Assembly: GCF_032999765.1 (NCBI RefSeq)
Contig: NZ_CP136051.1
Coordinates: 868,001-932,000 of the forward strand
Direction of reading: 5' to 3'
DNA length: 64,000 nucleotides
DNA from: Imperialibacter roseus
GTDB lineage: Bacteria > Bacteroidota > Bacteroidia > Cytophagales > Cyclobacteriaceae
Positions 62,501 through 64,000 of this stretch are shown here, piece after piece. Below the pieces are notes generated by a model. The model saw only the letters and a program-made list of their open reading frames with translations, searched no databases and was not told the DNA's origin. Both the position numbers and the translations under genes were made by a program. Each line of letters begins with the position of its first letter. The first letter of the stretch is position 1.

Positions 62501-62841
62501 CCCTCATAGGTCCAGCGGGTGGGTAAGCCACCGGAGATGGGCATGGTGTAAATCTCCTGCGGCCCTTCGTAGCTGGCCGAAAAGGCAATGGTGGTGCCGT
62601 CTGGAGAAATGGCAGCATCCGTTTCTTCTTCTGCGTGAGTGGTGAGTCGTTGCGCCAGGCCACCGGTAAGAGGCACTGTCCAAATATCGCCTTCGGCGGT
62701 AAACACTACGGTGTTGCCGTGGATATTGGGGAAGCGGTAGTAGCCTTCAACGCCCTGGGAGATTGAACTGTTGGCGATAAGTAATAGGGTTAAAGTAAAA
62801 CCGTAGTTAATAGATAGGCGGAATTTCATTTTTGAGTTCAT
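59575..62841 (-). CDS. Tricorn-like protease (beta-propeller, PDZ, S41 peptidase)
   Basis: 1088 residues. Signal peptide (...NSSISQ). WD40/PD40-like propeller repeats over residues 35-560 (DAAISPDGTTIAF, FSADGKNIYTLS, WSPDSKWIAF, WSPDGKFIYFLS), then a PDZ-like region (near 790-870, KVGDVITSVNGKAAL), then an S41 core with catalytic serine in NTASDGESFADG (near 985). Tricorn degrades peptides; here it is exported, as usual for Bacteroidota homologues. Start at 62841 or 62829. Confidence 0.92.
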   Translation of the reverse strand: MNSKMKFRLSINYGFTLTLLLIANSSISQGVEGYYRFPNIHGNTVVFTAEGDIWTVPLTGGLAQRLTTHAEEETDAAISPDGTTIAFSASYEGPQEIYTMPISGGLPTRWTYEGDASTMNCWTPDGKVVYDTRAFATLPDRQLVTIDPATKKKSRVPLAQASEASFDATGKTVYFVRPSYHGNVTKRYKGGTARQIWKYTEGSPEAVQLTLGYAGESHHPMWYNGRVYFITDRDGTMNIWSINENGGGLTQHTTHKDFDVRDAGLHNGQIVYQWGADIWHYSIPDDTQTKIDIRIPTDLDQLRERWVDNPAQYISSVSPDKEGDKIVITARGRVFAVPVKSGRTVEFTDKKDVRYRDAVFSADGKNIYTLSDESGEFEFISMPANGIGAQKAITKDGTVLRYKGAPSPDGKWLAYDDLERHMFVLNLATGVSKRISTGEEGIGMFSWSPDSKWIAFVQSADNTMDQIFVSNVDTGDTFPITTDRANSVFPAWSPDGKFIYFLSDRSFTTLVGSPWGARQPEPYFDAKEKIYHISLQKGTRSPFRPDDELAVKTDKPDGKEGDKKEEAKPAVAIKIDKDGITQRIEEVPVSPGNYRGLEVTKKGLYMLSRETGVGAKTHLGVVKITNDDPKLVTMIEDINGFDLTGNGEKILVVKQRNYYMVEAGTSKVADLNDKKIDLSGWKFAITPKEDWEQIFTDAWRMERDYFYDKNMHGVNWDAMHAKYLPLVDRVTTREELSDLIGRFVGELSALHTSVRGGDTREDELNIVVASLGAICSRDDSKGGYSIDYIYKADPDYPDEKSPLDDPYLDIKVGDVITSVNGKAALSAVDIGELIRNQAGKQVRMSVKRGSVEKDVIVVPMSNPYSLRYRDWEYSRRLEVDKATANSVGYVHLQAMGSNDLEQWYREFYPVFDRQGLIIDVRHNRGGNIESFVLEKLLRKAWMYWKSRSGKPYWNMQYAFRGHIVILVDQNTASDGESFADGFKRLELGTAIGTRTWGGEIWLSGVNTLSDGGIARAPMMGVYGPECKWLVEGHGFEPDIVVDNLPHATFEGEDAQLKAAIEFLQKKIEEDPRPVPPVPAYPDKSFENK

Positions 62842-63031
62842 GGTTAATGGGTCGATAAATCAAAATAGTATGCCAGGCGAATGGCCTGTCGCATAGGGTG
62901 GAGATTGCGATGCTCAGGCAGTGATGTTGCAGCGCAAAGGAATAATTAGTTATTCAATTTAATATTTTCGCCAGAAACTGAACCTTCCATTTATGTATTT
63001 TTCACTCAAAGACGCAGAGGTTGGTTTACCC

Positions 63032-63661
63032 TCATTCCCACCTGCTGACGCCAAACTGATTAAGGTATTCTTCCAGCGGGCCCATGCCACTCAGGGTTCG
63101 TATTGAATCTATGTTTGTTGTATCGGCCAAAGGCCAAACATAAGTTGAGTCAAATCTCATGCCTGTGGTCGGGTCGGTTTTGTATTCAGTACGTACCTGG
63201 GTGCCGTAAATCTGAGGCTCTCCTCTGTGCATCAGGTATCTGTCCTGATACATGGCCGCAAGGCTCTTTTTTAGTTCATTTCTGCTGGCAGCATCAATGA
63301 TAAGGTCATAGTATTTGTCCTGAATACTATCTGGAGCGTGCTGAAGCACATAAAAGGTTGCTCTGCCGGCAGAACCGCCCACCATTGATTCTCCGGGGTA
63401 GCCACCCACCATGTCAATGATCTCAACAATCCGCCTTACATTGGAAGAATCTGCCTGCCAGATTTTCTTTATTACTTCCTTTGCTTTCGGAGAGTTCCTA
63501 CCACCAGTTTCTTCTATTGCCAGTAACTCTTTTCTGTACCTCTGGTCAATTTCCAAAATACTATCAAGCTCCACCGTTAGTTTTTCCTTGTCGAAACTTG
63601 GTTTTGGTTGACAGCCGAGGATAAATGATACGGAGGCTATTAGAAGGAAGTATCTTTTCAT
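63032..63661 (-). CDS. DUF6624-like lipoprotein
   Basis: 209 residues. Lipobox ILGC (Cys17). The mature part matches the DUF6624 pattern: DQRYRKELL, WQADSSNVRRI, GGYPGESMVG, and QHAPDSIQDKYYDLI. Function of the family is unknown. Confidence 0.82.
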   Translation of the reverse strand: MKRYFLLIASVSFILGCQPKPSFDKEKLTVELDSILEIDQRYRKELLAIEETGGRNSPKAKEVIKKIWQADSSNVRRIVEIIDMVGGYPGESMVGGSAGRATFYVLQHAPDSIQDKYYDLIIDAASRNELKKSLAAMYQDRYLMHRGEPQIYGTQVRTEYKTDPTTGMRFDSTYVWPLADTTNIDSIRTLSGMGPLEEYLNQFGVSRWE

Positions 63662-63746
63662 GGCTCTGGGTTCATTTTGCAGTGAACTTAAGAAAGAAAA
63701 TGTGAAAATGGTATTTATTGAAAACCTGGAACTTATACTTTGTCTG

Positions 63747-64000
63747 CTACTTTAGCACCTCTTTCAAAAACGCCACCATCTTATCAGTAAACTGCGGCTT
63801 GTCATACTCCTGCGTGCCATGGCCAGCGCCATACACCACTTCAAACTGCACCCTCACGTGATTTGCCTCGCAAGCACCCACCAGCTCCAACGACTGGTTG
63901 ATCGGTACCTGAATATCCTGTTCACCATGCGCAATGAAGATCGGTGGGTCGGTAGGGTCAACCTGATAAACAGGACTGGCCAGCTTTGCCAGGTCTGGCA
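63747..64000 (-). CDS. Alpha/beta hydrolase, C-terminal part (window-edge partial)
   Basis: The reverse frame is open from the window end to TAG at 63747. Motifs FIAHGEQDIQVP and VVYGAGHGTQEY carry the usual Asp and His of prolyl-oligopeptidase or dienelactone-hydrolase-like enzymes. The serine nucleophile is outside the window. Confidence 0.84.
   Translation of the reverse strand, partial: PDLAKLASPVYQVDPTDPPIFIAHGEQDIQVPINQSLELVGACEANHVRVQFEVVYGAGHGTQEYDKPQFTDKMVAFLKEVLK

Noticed and set aside
1-64000. tRNA, rRNA or riboswitch genes
   Set aside because: No cloverleaf or conserved rRNA segment was seen on either strand.

Overview
The window suggests a Bacteroidota chromosome, probably a marine or free-living Cytophagales-like organism. 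The grounds are Crp/Fnr regulators of the short Bacteroidota type, many signal peptides and lipoproteins ending in ...AQ or ...C, a periplasmic tricorn-like S41 protease, a GH16 glycosidase, few visible Shine-Dalgarno sites and recurrent TTG...TAnnTTT promoter-like motifs. Species assignment is inference.

Positions 1-39977 are one uninterrupted integron gene-cassette array: 48 cassettes (the first cut by the window edge), all on the + strand, each made of a short body plus an attC recombination site. Each junction lies at G^TTRRRY, and in nearly every cassette the first bases after the junction are the reverse complement of that cassette's own R'' box, which proves the cassette limits. The cassettes fall into about 32 families. 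Nine families recur (for example 297 aa, 251 aa, 286 aa, 244 aa, 212 aa and a 163-177 aa membrane protein), and seven cassettes have no convincing gene but share one conserved non-coding body. Most encoded proteins are small, unrecognised, and carry a signal peptide, lipobox or membrane segments. No integrase or attI is present; given cassette orientation they should lie to the left of position 1. Forty-three attC sites share a central TTG-N19-TAnnTTTA motif that resembles a Bacteroidota sigma-A promoter pointing at the next cassette. The last attC (39819-39977) is truncated.

Positions 40149-49113 form a decayed border zone: a GH16 glycosidase on the minus strand, an eroded attC (about 41256-41405), a Crp/Fnr regulator, two paralogous exported proteins, and a DUF6326-like membrane-protein gene split after codon 5 by two tandem IS110-family elements (43535-45195 and 45196-46829). 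A second eroded attC follows (about 47245-47397), then another Crp/Fnr gene, a small membrane protein and a START-like exported protein. The array therefore once reached at least 47.4 kb.

Positions 49154-54694 hold a divergent unit: a LysR regulator with a perfect 12-bp inverted repeat in the intergenic gap, then a small gene, dabB and dabA. The last two encode an inorganic-carbon (DAB) uptake complex, which supplies bicarbonate. A bidirectional terminator follows.

Positions 54761-64000 look like ordinary chromosome: carboxylesterase, NUDIX-type regulator, class-V aminotransferase, a mazEF toxin-antitoxin pair flanked by near-identical hairpin repeats, a tricorn-like protease, a DUF6624-like lipoprotein and the 3' end of an alpha/beta hydrolase.
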